From positions 62,001-126,000 of the forward strand of contig JAPPMM010000047.1 in assembly GCA_028819075.1 (NCBI GenBank): DNA of 64,000 nt. Direction: 5' to 3'. Position numbers and translations under genes: made by a program. Positions 27,099-35,038 of the stretch are shown here, one piece after another; positions within the stretch are counted from its first letter, which is position 1, and each line of letters begins with the position of its first letter. The stretch is from Gammaproteobacteria bacterium. Lineage in GTDB: Bacteria > Gemmatimonadota > Gemmatimonadetes > Longimicrobiales > Gaopeijiaceae. The notes below the pieces were generated by a model. That model was not told the DNA's origin and made no database searches. It saw only the letters and a list, made by a program, of their open reading frames with translations.

Positions 27099-28142
27099 AT
27101 GCATCTGCGTCGACTATCCAGGGGACTGAAGGCCGCGTTCGGCAACACGAACGTCAGCCGCCGCGTGCGGGGTTTCGAAGGATGGACGGACAGAGCGTTC
27201 GCCGCTGATGGCCGCGCAGCCGACTACGACCACACCCGGACCGTAACGGAGTACTACGACCTTTGCAGCGAATTGATGGTCTTCGGTTGGGGAGAATCCC
27301 TGCATTTTGCGCCGCTTTCGCCCGGCGAGAGCCTGAAGGACTCAAAGATCCGGCACCAGCGGCAGATGATCGCCAAGCTGGAACTGCGTGAAGGCATGAC
27401 GGTGGTCGACATCGGTTGCGGGATCGGGGGTCCAATGCGCCGCGTCGCCCGCGAGGCCGGTGTCCGGGTATTGGGAATCAACAGCAGTGATGTCCAGTTG
27501 AGCAGGGCAAGGTCGCTGAATGCCGAGGCGGGGCTCGATCACATGATCGACTGCCTCGCTTGCAGCTTCATGAATATGAGCTCCATCGCGGACGCGACCT
27601 TCGATCGGGGCTACGCAATCGAATCAACCTGCCATGCTCCCGACAAGGCACGGGCGTTTGCCGAAATCCACCGTGTCCTGAAGCCCGGAGCCCTTTTCTG
27701 GGGCCAGGAAATGTGCATGACGGAAAAGTACAGCCCCGACGACGATCGCCACCGGGCCATCAAGCGGGAACTGATGCACGGCATCGCGCTCCGGGACATC
27801 GCAACGTTCGAGGAGACGGACGGGGCCCTCGAAACCGCGGGATTCGAGATCCTGGAGGCGACGGACCTCGCTGTCGACGAGACCGGTCCGGCCACGCCGT
27901 GGTATCAGCCCATGGAGGCCCGGCGCGGGTGGCTCGGCAACGCTCTCGTCCAGGCTCCCATGGGTCGCAGGATGTTTTTCTGGGGATCCAGGCTGGCCGA
28001 GTTGCTGCGGGTGTTCCCCAGGGGATCGGCGGAGGTTGTCGAACTCATGGATCGGACTGCAGACGCCTATGTCGCCGGCGGCAGGACCGGGATCTTCACG
28101 CCGCTCTACTGCTTCCTGGCGCGCAAGCCTCTTCAGGGCTAG
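27099..28142 (+). CDS. Sterol C-24 methyltransferase homologue (SMT/Erg6 family)
   Basis: A 347-residue SAM-dependent methyltransferase with all SMT landmarks. Region I is VFGWGESLHFAPL near 61-73, where eukaryotic Erg6 has YEYGWG. The SAM site is VVDIGCGIGGPMRRVA near 102-117. Region III is YAIESTCHAPD near 172-182. Region IV is LKPGALFWGQE with the following MTEKYSPDD. A C-terminal Sterol_MT_C domain ends in FTPLYCFLARKP. SMTs add a methyl group to C-24 of the sterol side chain. Bacterial SMTs have been reported from uncultured, including sponge-associated, bacteria. AGGA precedes the start. It is convergent with the RND gene, stop codons overlapping in CTAG. Two of the three aromatic/acidic residues of region I differ (Met-Val-Phe), so substrate or number of transfers may differ from Erg6. 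Confidence 0.85.
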   Translation: MHLRRLSRGLKAAFGNTNVSRRVRGFEGWTDRAFAADGRAADYDHTRTVTEYYDLCSELMVFGWGESLHFAPLSPGESLKDSKIRHQRQMIAKLELREGMTVVDIGCGIGGPMRRVAREAGVRVLGINSSDVQLSRARSLNAEAGLDHMIDCLACSFMNMSSIADATFDRGYAIESTCHAPDKARAFAEIHRVLKPGALFWGQEMCMTEKYSPDDDRHRAIKRELMHGIALRDIATFEETDGALETAGFEILEATDLAVDETGPATPWYQPMEARRGWLGNALVQAPMGRRMFFWGSRLAELLRVFPRGSAEVVELMDRTADAYVAGGRTGIFTPLYCFLARKPLQG

Positions 28143-31100
28143 GCATCCCGGGTGGTCAAGTGCAGGCGCAGCGAGGAAAGCGCGGGCACCAGGAACATCA
28201 GGATGGCCGTGGTAAAGAGGATGCCGCACCCGATCGAGGCGGAGAAGGGAACGAAGAACTGCGCCTGAATGGCATCTTCGAGAATCAGCGGCGTAAAGCC
28301 GAGGAAGGTGGTGAGTGAAGTCAGCATGATCGGACGAAAACGGCCCTTGGCCCCCTCGATGATCGCCTCGCGCGCCGGAAGGCCCTCCTCGAGTTCCTGA
28401 TCGATGAAGTCCATCATGACCAGGGAATCGTTCACCACCACGCCCGCCAGGCCGAATATCCCGACAAAGGACTCCGCGCTCACCGCCACTCCCAGGATCC
28501 AGTGGCCCAGGATCACGCCGACGAACCCGAACGGGATGATGGCCATGATGATGAACGGCTTGGTATAGGAACGCAGCGGAATGGCCAACAGCGCGAAGAT
28601 AATCAGCAACGCGATCGCGAAACCGCGGTAGAGCGCACCCAGAGAGTCGATCTGCTGCTGTTGTTCGCCACCAAAGGTGTAGGTCAGGTCAGGGTTCGCA
28701 TCGACCAGTCCCGCGAGGATGGTGTTCTCCAGGATGCCATTGGCTTCCCCGGCGGAAATCACATTGGGGTCTACATCGGCAGTGACCGTGGCGACGCGCT
28801 GGCCGTCCTGGCGACTGAGGGCCGGCGGCGACATGGCCGCACTCAGTGAAGCCACACGGCTCACCGGCACCTCGGCGCCGTTTGCCGTGCGGACGAGGTA
28901 GCTCTCGACGTCGGTGATCGAGTTGCGCTGCTCCTCGGGCAGCCGGACGTAGACCCGGACTTCGTCGCGTCCCCGCTGCACCCGCAGGGCCTCCGCGCCA
29001 AAGAAGGCGGCTCTCGTCTGCTGGGCAAGCGCGTCGAGCGTAAGGCCGAGGGTGCGTGCCTCGGGCAGCAGTCCCAACTGGACTTCCGGGATGCCGGGCG
29101 TGTGGTCCGAGCGAATGTCAAAGACACCCCCCACTCGACGGAGCTCATCGACCACGGACGATGCGATCGCGGCCAGACGCTCCGGATCCGGATGGGACAA
29201 CACGGCTTCCACCGGGTTGCCCAGCGTGTAGATCTCGCTCATGAAGGTGATCCCGCGCACCTGGGGCAGGATGCCCACCTCCTCGCGCCAGGCCTGCATG
29301 ACCTCTCCCGACGTGATGCGCCGCTGCTGCGCCGGCAGAAGCTTGAACTCGATGGTGGCGATGTTGGCTTCGGGGTTCAGGGTGGGCGAGGGGTTGAGAC
29401 CTCCGGTCTCGATCCGCGACCGCTGGCCGACGACAACCGTAACGCCTGATAGAAGCGGGGACGCATCTTCGGGCCGGCCCTCGGAAAGACGCCGGATGAC
29501 CCGGTGACCGGCCGCCTCCAGTTCCCGTGCCACCGCGTCCGTCTGCTGCGCGGTGGTTCCGTCCGGCATCTGAAGGGTGGCCGTTACGAAGTCCCCCTCG
29601 ACCTCGGTCGCGAAGGTGGTGGGCACGATGCCGGCCGGCAGCAGGGAAACGGTGAGTATGAAGAGGGCGACGGCTGCGGAGAGCGTCACGCCGGGCCGAT
29701 CGGTCGCGAACCGCATCCCGTGATCCAGGGGGCCCTGTATGAAACTGTTCAGCAGGGAGTCGACCCGACCCTGGATGCGGGCGACGAACCGTTCCGCGCC
29801 CGTGCGGGGCGCCCAGTCGGGGCCGTGCAGATGGTGCGACAGGTGGTTGGGCAGCACCAGCAGCGATTCGATCAGTGAGATCACCAGCATGGCGATCACG
29901 ATGATGGGCAGCGCCTTCCAGACTTCTCCGAACCCCGCGGGAATGAAGAGCAGGGGGACGAACGCAACGATGGTGGTGAGCACCGCGAAGATCAGCGGCA
30001 CCTTGATCCGCCGCGCACCGCGGATGGCGGCCACGGGGCCCGGCGAGCCTCGCATTCGTTCCAGATGAACATGTTCGGCGACAACGATCGCATCGTCCAC
30101 GATGATTCCGATGGCGAGTACGAAAGAGAAGAGCGAGACAGCGTGGATCGGGATGTCGAACACCATCATGGCGGCCAGGGCGCCGACCCCCGCAACGCCA
30201 AGGCCGACGGCTACCCAGAAGGCCAGTCGGACTTCCAGAAACAGGCCCAGCGCGATCAACACCAGCAGCAGCCCCAGAGCCCCGTTCTTGAGGAGGAGGG
30301 CGGCCCGCTCCGTGAACGCGGTGGAGTCGTCGTTCCAGATGGTCACGCCCACGCCGCCGGGGGGGAGTGAAGGCACCACCTCGTTCGCCACATGCTCCTT
30401 GACGGCACGGGCCACGCTCATGACCCTTTCGCCCTCGGCCTGCGATACCTCGACGAAGACGGCGGGCCGGCCCTGATGCCGCACGATCAGATCGGAGTCC
30501 TGGAAACCGTCGCGCACCTCGGCGACATCACCCAGACGCACGACCGTGCCGTCGTCCCGGCTGAGGAGAACGATTTCCTCGAAATCCTGTTGGTCGTAGC
30601 TCTGGCCAAGGGTGCGCACCCGCACCTGGGACTCCCGGGTGTCGATGCTCCCCGCGGACAGGTCCAGTGAGTTACTGCGAATCGTGTTCGCGATATCGGT
30701 CAGGGTCAGGCCGAGAGCCCTGAGACGCTGTAGCGGCACCTCGATCGAAACCTCGTAGTTGCGCACTCCGCTGGTCGCGACCTGGGAGACGGAGGGAAGC
30801 GCAGCGAGTTCGTCTTCGATCCGGTACGCGAGTTCCTTCAGCGAGCGCTCGGGAACGTCGCCGTAGACGACCAGGCGAATCATGCTCTGGGCGTTGGTCA
30901 TCTCGCGTATCTGGGGCCGCTCGGCTCCGCCCGGAAACGTCTGAATACGCCCGATGGCCGACTCGATCTCGTCTTTCTTGGCTCCCATGTCCGTGCCGGA
31001 GTTGACTTCAACCCTGACGGACGCCATCCCCGGGGCGGCTATGGACCTGACCGCCTTCACATCGGCGAGTCCCCTGACCTGGTCCTCGATCTTGACGACG

Positions 31101-31321
31101 ATGGCCTCCTCCACCTCCTCGGGGGTTGCGCCGGGGAAGGGCACGGAGATCTCGAACTGGTTGAAGGGTACCTCGGGCCATCCCTCCTGCTCGAGACCGG
31201 TCAGCGACACCAGACCCGCTGCGATGATCCCGAACATCAGCAGATTGGCGGCGACGCCGTTGGTCGCCATATAGGCAATGGGGCCGCCCGGTTCGCCGTG
31301 GTTGTTCGAGTTCCGACTCAT
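28139..31321 (-). CDS. RND efflux transporter, HAE1/AcrB-like inner-membrane permease
   Basis: A 1060-residue RND permease of normal length with two repeats of six membrane segments and two large periplasmic loops. The proton-relay aspartates are present in VLAIGIIVDDAIVVAEHV near residue 400. The N-terminus is MATNGVAANLLMFGIIAAG, and the late half contains VVNDSLVMMDFID. No membrane-fusion protein or outer-membrane factor gene is adjacent, which is unusual for drug pumps. In Methylococcus the bacterial sterol transporter BstA is an RND protein, so with the sterol methyltransferase next door a sterol or lipid export role is a reasonable but unproven idea. No clear ribosome site is visible at the ATG. 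Confidence 0.85.
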   Translation of the reverse strand: MSRNSNNHGEPGGPIAYMATNGVAANLLMFGIIAAGLVSLTGLEQEGWPEVPFNQFEISVPFPGATPEEVEEAIVVKIEDQVRGLADVKAVRSIAAPGMASVRVEVNSGTDMGAKKDEIESAIGRIQTFPGGAERPQIREMTNAQSMIRLVVYGDVPERSLKELAYRIEDELAALPSVSQVATSGVRNYEVSIEVPLQRLRALGLTLTDIANTIRSNSLDLSAGSIDTRESQVRVRTLGQSYDQQDFEEIVLLSRDDGTVVRLGDVAEVRDGFQDSDLIVRHQGRPAVFVEVSQAEGERVMSVARAVKEHVANEVVPSLPPGGVGVTIWNDDSTAFTERAALLLKNGALGLLLVLIALGLFLEVRLAFWVAVGLGVAGVGALAAMMVFDIPIHAVSLFSFVLAIGIIVDDAIVVAEHVHLERMRGSPGPVAAIRGARRIKVPLIFAVLTTIVAFVPLLFIPAGFGEVWKALPIIVIAMLVISLIESLLVLPNHLSHHLHGPDWAPRTGAERFVARIQGRVDSLLNSFIQGPLDHGMRFATDRPGVTLSAAVALFILTVSLLPAGIVPTTFATEVEGDFVTATLQMPDGTTAQQTDAVARELEAAGHRVIRRLSEGRPEDASPLLSGVTVVVGQRSRIETGGLNPSPTLNPEANIATIEFKLLPAQQRRITSGEVMQAWREEVGILPQVRGITFMSEIYTLGNPVEAVLSHPDPERLAAIASSVVDELRRVGGVFDIRSDHTPGIPEVQLGLLPEARTLGLTLDALAQQTRAAFFGAEALRVQRGRDEVRVYVRLPEEQRNSITDVESYLVRTANGAEVPVSRVASLSAAMSPPALSRQDGQRVATVTADVDPNVISAGEANGILENTILAGLVDANPDLTYTFGGEQQQQIDSLGALYRGFAIALLIIFALLAIPLRSYTKPFIIMAIIPFGFVGVILGHWILGVAVSAESFVGIFGLAGVVVNDSLVMMDFIDQELEEGLPAREAIIEGAKGRFRPIMLTSLTTFLGFTPLILEDAIQAQFFVPFSASIGCGILFTTAILMFLVPALSSLRLHLTTRDA

Positions 31322-31576
31322 CTGTGCTGGATCGGCCTGGGTGTGGACGAGGGACGCGCACGGACAGGATACTCATTGGGTACTCGCCGTGCACCATCAA
31401 GGCACCCCGCGGTGCGCGCGATACCGCCGGCGGACGCGATCCGGGGATCGGCCCTCGAAGAATCGTCGGGTGTTGCGTCACAACGACGCTTTCTCGCGAC
31501 AGATTCCGTTTGACGCAGCCGCGCCCATGAAGCTATGCTCATGTTCAAGTGTACCTTAGCTGGAGGAAGCTCGGGT

Positions 31577-33604
31577 TTGGCTGTTGCGACAGAGAGTGTC
31601 TCCACCCAGGCGCTGACGCTGCCCGAGGAGCTCATCCTGATGCTCCTCAACGAGGAAAACGGCTACTTCCACCAGGTGCCCGGCTGGCGGCTGCATTGCG
31701 CCGTCATCGGCGCGGTGCTCGCGGAACTCTCGCTCCTGACGCGCATCGACACGGACATGGAGTCACTGTTCCTGGTGGACGCGACGGAAACGGGCGACCC
31801 CGCGCTGGACCCCATTCTGAAGGAAATCGCAGACGAGCAAGTTCAGCGGAACGCCCAGTACTGGATCGAGCACCTCGCGCACCGTGCCGAGTCGATCATC
31901 GATCTGACGCTGGACCGCCTGGTTGAACTCAAGATCCTGCAACATCACGACGGCGAGTTCTGGACCCTGGCTCGCAGGGTCTGGCAGACGGAACTGTACG
32001 GCGACACCGAGGAAGGCACCGCACGCCAGTTCATCAGGACGCGCATCGGCAAGGTCATCTTCACAGAGGAGATCCCCGACCCGAGAGACATCATCATCAT
32101 CTGTCTGGTGAACTCATGTGATGTCTTTCGTTTCATATTCCAACTGGACGACGAGGCCCACGAGCGCATCGAGTTCATCTGCAGGATGGACCTGATCGGC
32201 CGCTCGATCGCGGCTGCGGTGGTGACCAACCTCGGTGGCCCGGTGGTTCAGCGGTCCCGCCTCGCGAAGCAGATTCCGCGTGTCCCGCTGCGCAAGTTGC
32301 TGTTGAATCCTCACCTGCGCAGTGGCAACCTGCCCGCGCTCGTCGCGGATCTGGCCAGGGAGTACGGCCCGGTGTTCGAGCTCCGGCCACCGTTCTCGCA
32401 ACCCATGATCTTCCTCGCCGGACCGCGGACAAACCGCCGGGTCAATCGGCACGGGCGCAGATATCTGAGAGCCAGGGACTATTTCGCCGACTTCGAGCAA
32501 GTCTATGGTGCGTCCGGAGTCCTGCCCTCCCTCGATGGCGCAGACCACTTCCGGCTTCGCAAGTCCATGGCGCCAGGCGTCTCGCGCGCGAGGCTGGCAG
32601 GACAGGGAGACCAGTTGTTTCGTCAGGCCCGTGCATACATGGCGGATTGGACGGTGGGTGACACCTACCCGGCAAGACGCCTTTGCCGACGCATGATCAA
32701 CAGCCAGATCTCTCCTCTCATGTTGAGCGTGGATTCGCAGGATATCATCGACGATCTGATCGTGTTCAAGGAACGCGCACTCAACGTCCACATCCTGAAT
32801 GGTCTTCCCAAGTTCATGCTGAAGACCCCGGGAATGAAGCGCCGGGCGCAGGCCGTGGAGACGTTGCTGGAACGGGTCTACAGCGTCCATACTCCCGCCC
32901 AGCGGGCCGGCTGCCCGCGCAGCCTTGCCGATGACTGGCTGAGCCTGCACGCGAGCGATCCACAGTTCGTACCGGAGTCGAATCTGCGGTTCGCCCTGTC
33001 GGCCGCGCTGGTTGCCAGCGTGTATCTCGGGGATGCATTCAACTGCGCGCTCTATGCCATGGCGTCACAGCCTGAGCTCTATGCCAGAATCCGGGATGAG
33101 GCCGGTGTCTTCTTCGAAGACGGCGAACCGGGTGGCGACGACCTCAACCTTTCCGCGATGGACGTCACCAACCGTTTCATCAAGGAATGCCTGCGGATGT
33201 ACCCGATCGTCCCGATGTCCATGCGGAACGTGATGAACACCTGGGTGGTCGAGAACTACGAGATACCGATTGGAACGCGGGTCGCCATCGCCCAGACAGC
33301 CTCGCACTTCATGGACGACGTTTTCCCGGACCCCTTCACCTTCAATATCGACCGCTACAAGGATCCCCGCAATGAGCACCGCAGCCCGGGGTACGCCCCC
33401 TATGGCCTGGGCACGCACAGGTGCCTCGGCTCCCGGTGGATGGGGTTGCAACTGGGCGTCAACCTCCTTTTGGTCGCGCACTACTTCACGATCCAGGTGT
33501 CCCCGGCGAACTACAAGTTCCGGTTCAGCCCCTTTCCGTCGATGAAGCCGAGCAAGGACCTCAAGTTCCGCATCGCAGAGCAGGTGCGTGAGCTGCCGTC
33601 CTGA
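31577..33604 (+). CDS. GPP34 (GOLPH3/VPS74) domain fused to cytochrome P450
   Basis: A 675-residue protein. I start at TTG 31577, nine bases after GGAGGA; the upstream ATG at 31535 has no ribosome site. Residues about 10-220 match the GPP34 fold of GOLPH3/VPS74 (LPEELILMLLNEENGYFHQ, then AVIGAVLAELSLLTRID and a DPILKEI segment), a membrane phosphoinositide-binding adaptor in eukaryotes. Residues about 240-665 are a P450: E537 and R540 of ExxR in FIKECLRMYP, and heme Cys616 in YGLGTHRCLG. In the I-helix the oxygen-activating acid-alcohol pair is not seen (VASVYLGDAFN in its place), so chemistry may be unusual. Neighbours suggest a sterol or isoprenoid substrate, with the N-terminal domain possibly holding the enzyme on the membrane. 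Confidence 0.85.
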   Translation: MAVATESVSTQALTLPEELILMLLNEENGYFHQVPGWRLHCAVIGAVLAELSLLTRIDTDMESLFLVDATETGDPALDPILKEIADEQVQRNAQYWIEHLAHRAESIIDLTLDRLVELKILQHHDGEFWTLARRVWQTELYGDTEEGTARQFIRTRIGKVIFTEEIPDPRDIIIICLVNSCDVFRFIFQLDDEAHERIEFICRMDLIGRSIAAAVVTNLGGPVVQRSRLAKQIPRVPLRKLLLNPHLRSGNLPALVADLAREYGPVFELRPPFSQPMIFLAGPRTNRRVNRHGRRYLRARDYFADFEQVYGASGVLPSLDGADHFRLRKSMAPGVSRARLAGQGDQLFRQARAYMADWTVGDTYPARRLCRRMINSQISPLMLSVDSQDIIDDLIVFKERALNVHILNGLPKFMLKTPGMKRRAQAVETLLERVYSVHTPAQRAGCPRSLADDWLSLHASDPQFVPESNLRFALSAALVASVYLGDAFNCALYAMASQPELYARIRDEAGVFFEDGEPGGDDLNLSAMDVTNRFIKECLRMYPIVPMSMRNVMNTWVVENYEIPIGTRVAIAQTASHFMDDVFPDPFTFNIDRYKDPRNEHRSPGYAPYGLGTHRCLGSRWMGLQLGVNLLLVAHYFTIQVSPANYKFRFSPFPSMKPSKDLKFRIAEQVRELPS

Positions 33605-34619
33605 GGTCACCCGCACCTCCGTCCACAGCCACGGCGTGCCGCCCCTCCTCCGAAGCATCCCCGTCGTCGCGGCCCTGGCCGCCTGCGGCGACTCCGGCAC
33701 CGAACCGCCCGGGGAGCCGCCACGCGCCCCCGCCGCCATTGTGGTCGTGTCGGGGGGCGGGCAGGAGGGGATGGCGGGCAGCACGCTCGCCGAGGCCGTG
33801 GTGGTGAGGGTGGACGACGCGGGCGGCTCGCCGTTCGCGGGCGCCACCGTGACCTTCTCTGCCGCCGCCGGGCACGGATCCGCCGACCCCGCCACCGCGG
33901 CCACCGACGCGGCCGGCCTGGCCGCCACGACCTGGACGCTAGGCGACGCGGCCGGCGCCCAGACCCTCACGGCGTCGGTGGCCGCAGGAGTGTCGACCGA
34001 CATCCGCGCGGCCGCGGGAGAGCTCCCCGCCCCACCCGACTCGGCCGTCTACAGCGTAGCCTTCAACGCCACCTGGAGCGCCGCCACCCACCCGACCGAC
34101 TACCCGGGTGGCGCGCACTTCTCGCCGCTCATCGGGGCGGTGCACAACGACGGCATCCGCTTCTGGGCGAGCGGCGAGACGGCCACCCCCGGCATCGAGA
34201 GCATGGCCGAGACGGGAGGGACCAGCACGCTCAGGTCGGAAATCCGCGCGCACATCCCGGCCGCCGCCCACTCCGTGATCAGCGGACCCGGACTCAGCAC
34301 GAGCCCGGCCCGCACGACCATCTCCCGCGTCGTCGTCCGGGGGGACTACCCCCTCGTCACCCTGGTCACCATGATCGCGCCGAGCCCGGACTGGTTCGTG
34401 GGCGTTTCCGCGCTGTCGCTGATGGACGACCTGGGGCAGTGGGTGGACGAACTCCAGGTCACCCTCTATCCCTACGACTCGGGCACCGACGACGGGACCA
34501 CCTACACCTCCGCCAACGCCGACTCCTCGCCCAAACGGCCCATCCGCAGCCTCCGCGGCATGACCCCGTTCTCGGACGCGCCCATCGGAACGTTCACGTT
34601 CACGCGAGTCGGGGGCTAG
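33588..34619 (+). CDS. Spondin-domain lipoprotein with Big-type beta domain
   Basis: A 343-residue protein starting at GTG 33588, inside the P450 gene's 3' end (a second GTG at 33636 is possible). A lipobox (VVAALAACGDSG, Cys near residue 33) indicates lipidation. Residues about 45-145 form a bacterial immunoglobulin-like (Big/invasin-type) domain (AIVVVSGGGQEGMAGSTL ... AGATVTFSAAAGHGSADP). Residues about 150-343 match the spondin N domain (YSVAFNATWSAATHPTDYP, FSPLIGAVHN, WFVGVSALSL, LYPYDSGTDDGTTYT). Spondin domains occur in animal matrix proteins and some bacterial surface proteins. Likely anchored in the outer membrane and facing outward. The stop codon lies in the first unit of a 16-bp tandem array. 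Confidence 0.75.
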   Translation: MSCRPEVTRTSVHSHGVPPLLRSIPVVAALAACGDSGTEPPGEPPRAPAAIVVVSGGGQEGMAGSTLAEAVVVRVDDAGGSPFAGATVTFSAAAGHGSADPATAATDAAGLAATTWTLGDAAGAQTLTASVAAGVSTDIRAAAGELPAPPDSAVYSVAFNATWSAATHPTDYPGGAHFSPLIGAVHNDGIRFWASGETATPGIESMAETGGTSTLRSEIRAHIPAAAHSVISGPGLSTSPARTTISRVVVRGDYPLVTLVTMIAPSPDWFVGVSALSLMDDLGQWVDELQVTLYPYDSGTDDGTTYTSANADSSPKRPIRSLRGMTPFSDAPIGTFTFTRVGG

Positions 34620-34705
34620 GCGCATCGGGGGCTAGGCGCATCGGGGGCTAGGCGCATCCGGGGTTAGGCGCATCGGGGGCTAGGCGCATCGGGGGCTAGG
34701 CGCAT
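34610..34705. repeat. Six tandem copies of a 16-bp unit at the 3' end of the spondin gene
   Basis: Unit CGGGGGCTAGGCGCAT repeated six times (starts at 34610, 34626, 34642, 34658, 34674 and 34690). Only the fourth copy differs (CCGGGGTTAGGCGCAT). The first copy contains the stop codon of the spondin-domain gene, so the gene end appears to have been amplified. Confidence 0.9.
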
Positions 34706-34776
34706 CTTCAGCGTTCCGCGCTGAGCCGACCGCCGGGTGAGCGTCTTCATCTCCGTCCACACCCCTCCGCACGGTG

Positions 34777-34884
34777 TTGCATTCTGGAGAAAGCAACGAT
34801 TTGTTGCATCATGGAGAATGCAATGATTTGTTGCATCATTGGATGCGCAACGATTTGTTGCATTTGTCGGTTTGCAACACGCTG
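34777..34884. repeat. Four tandem copies of a 27-bp unit with internal hairpins
   Basis: Units start at 34777, 34804, 34831 and 34858. They share TTGCAT at the start and GCAA-(C/T)GATTTG toward the end in the first three, with the last one degenerate. Across unit joints the sequence ATGCAA-TGATTTG-TTGCAT gives a 6-bp stem with a 7-base loop. It sits between the convergent spondin and MpaB-family genes and is much less GC-rich than its surroundings. The rest of this 419-base gap (34706-34776, 34885-35038) shows no gene. Confidence 0.85.
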
Positions 34885-35038
34885 CGGAGGGTCCCGACAG
34901 AAGAATATCCAAGGATCGACCCCGCCGGCTCACCGTGGGCTGGCGCCTGCGATGAGCGGCGGTGTCCCGGCCCACCCGCATCCCGAATCCACATCCGAGC
35001 GCCCGCGCCTTCCGGCGGACAGACTGCCAGCGCCCGAG

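Noticed and set aside
28139-31321. MmpL/HpnN-type hopanoid exporter assignment
   Set aside because: The protein has the AcrB/HAE1 layout with large loops and length of 1060 residues and the VDDAIVV relay, so it is called a generic HAE1 RND permease.
31577-33604. CYP51 sterol 14-alpha-demethylase assignment for the P450
   Set aside because: The heme loop (YGLGTHRCLG) and I-helix do not follow the CYP51 pattern, so only a generic P450 call is justified.
34610-34884. CRISPR array
   Set aside because: The repeats are directly adjacent without spacers (16-bp and 27-bp tandem units) and no cas genes are present.
34664-34981. Cysteine-rich repeat protein encoded by the 27-bp array (minus strand)
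   Set aside because: The open frame exists only because the unit is a multiple of three. It lacks a ribosome site and the flanking residues are low-complexity.
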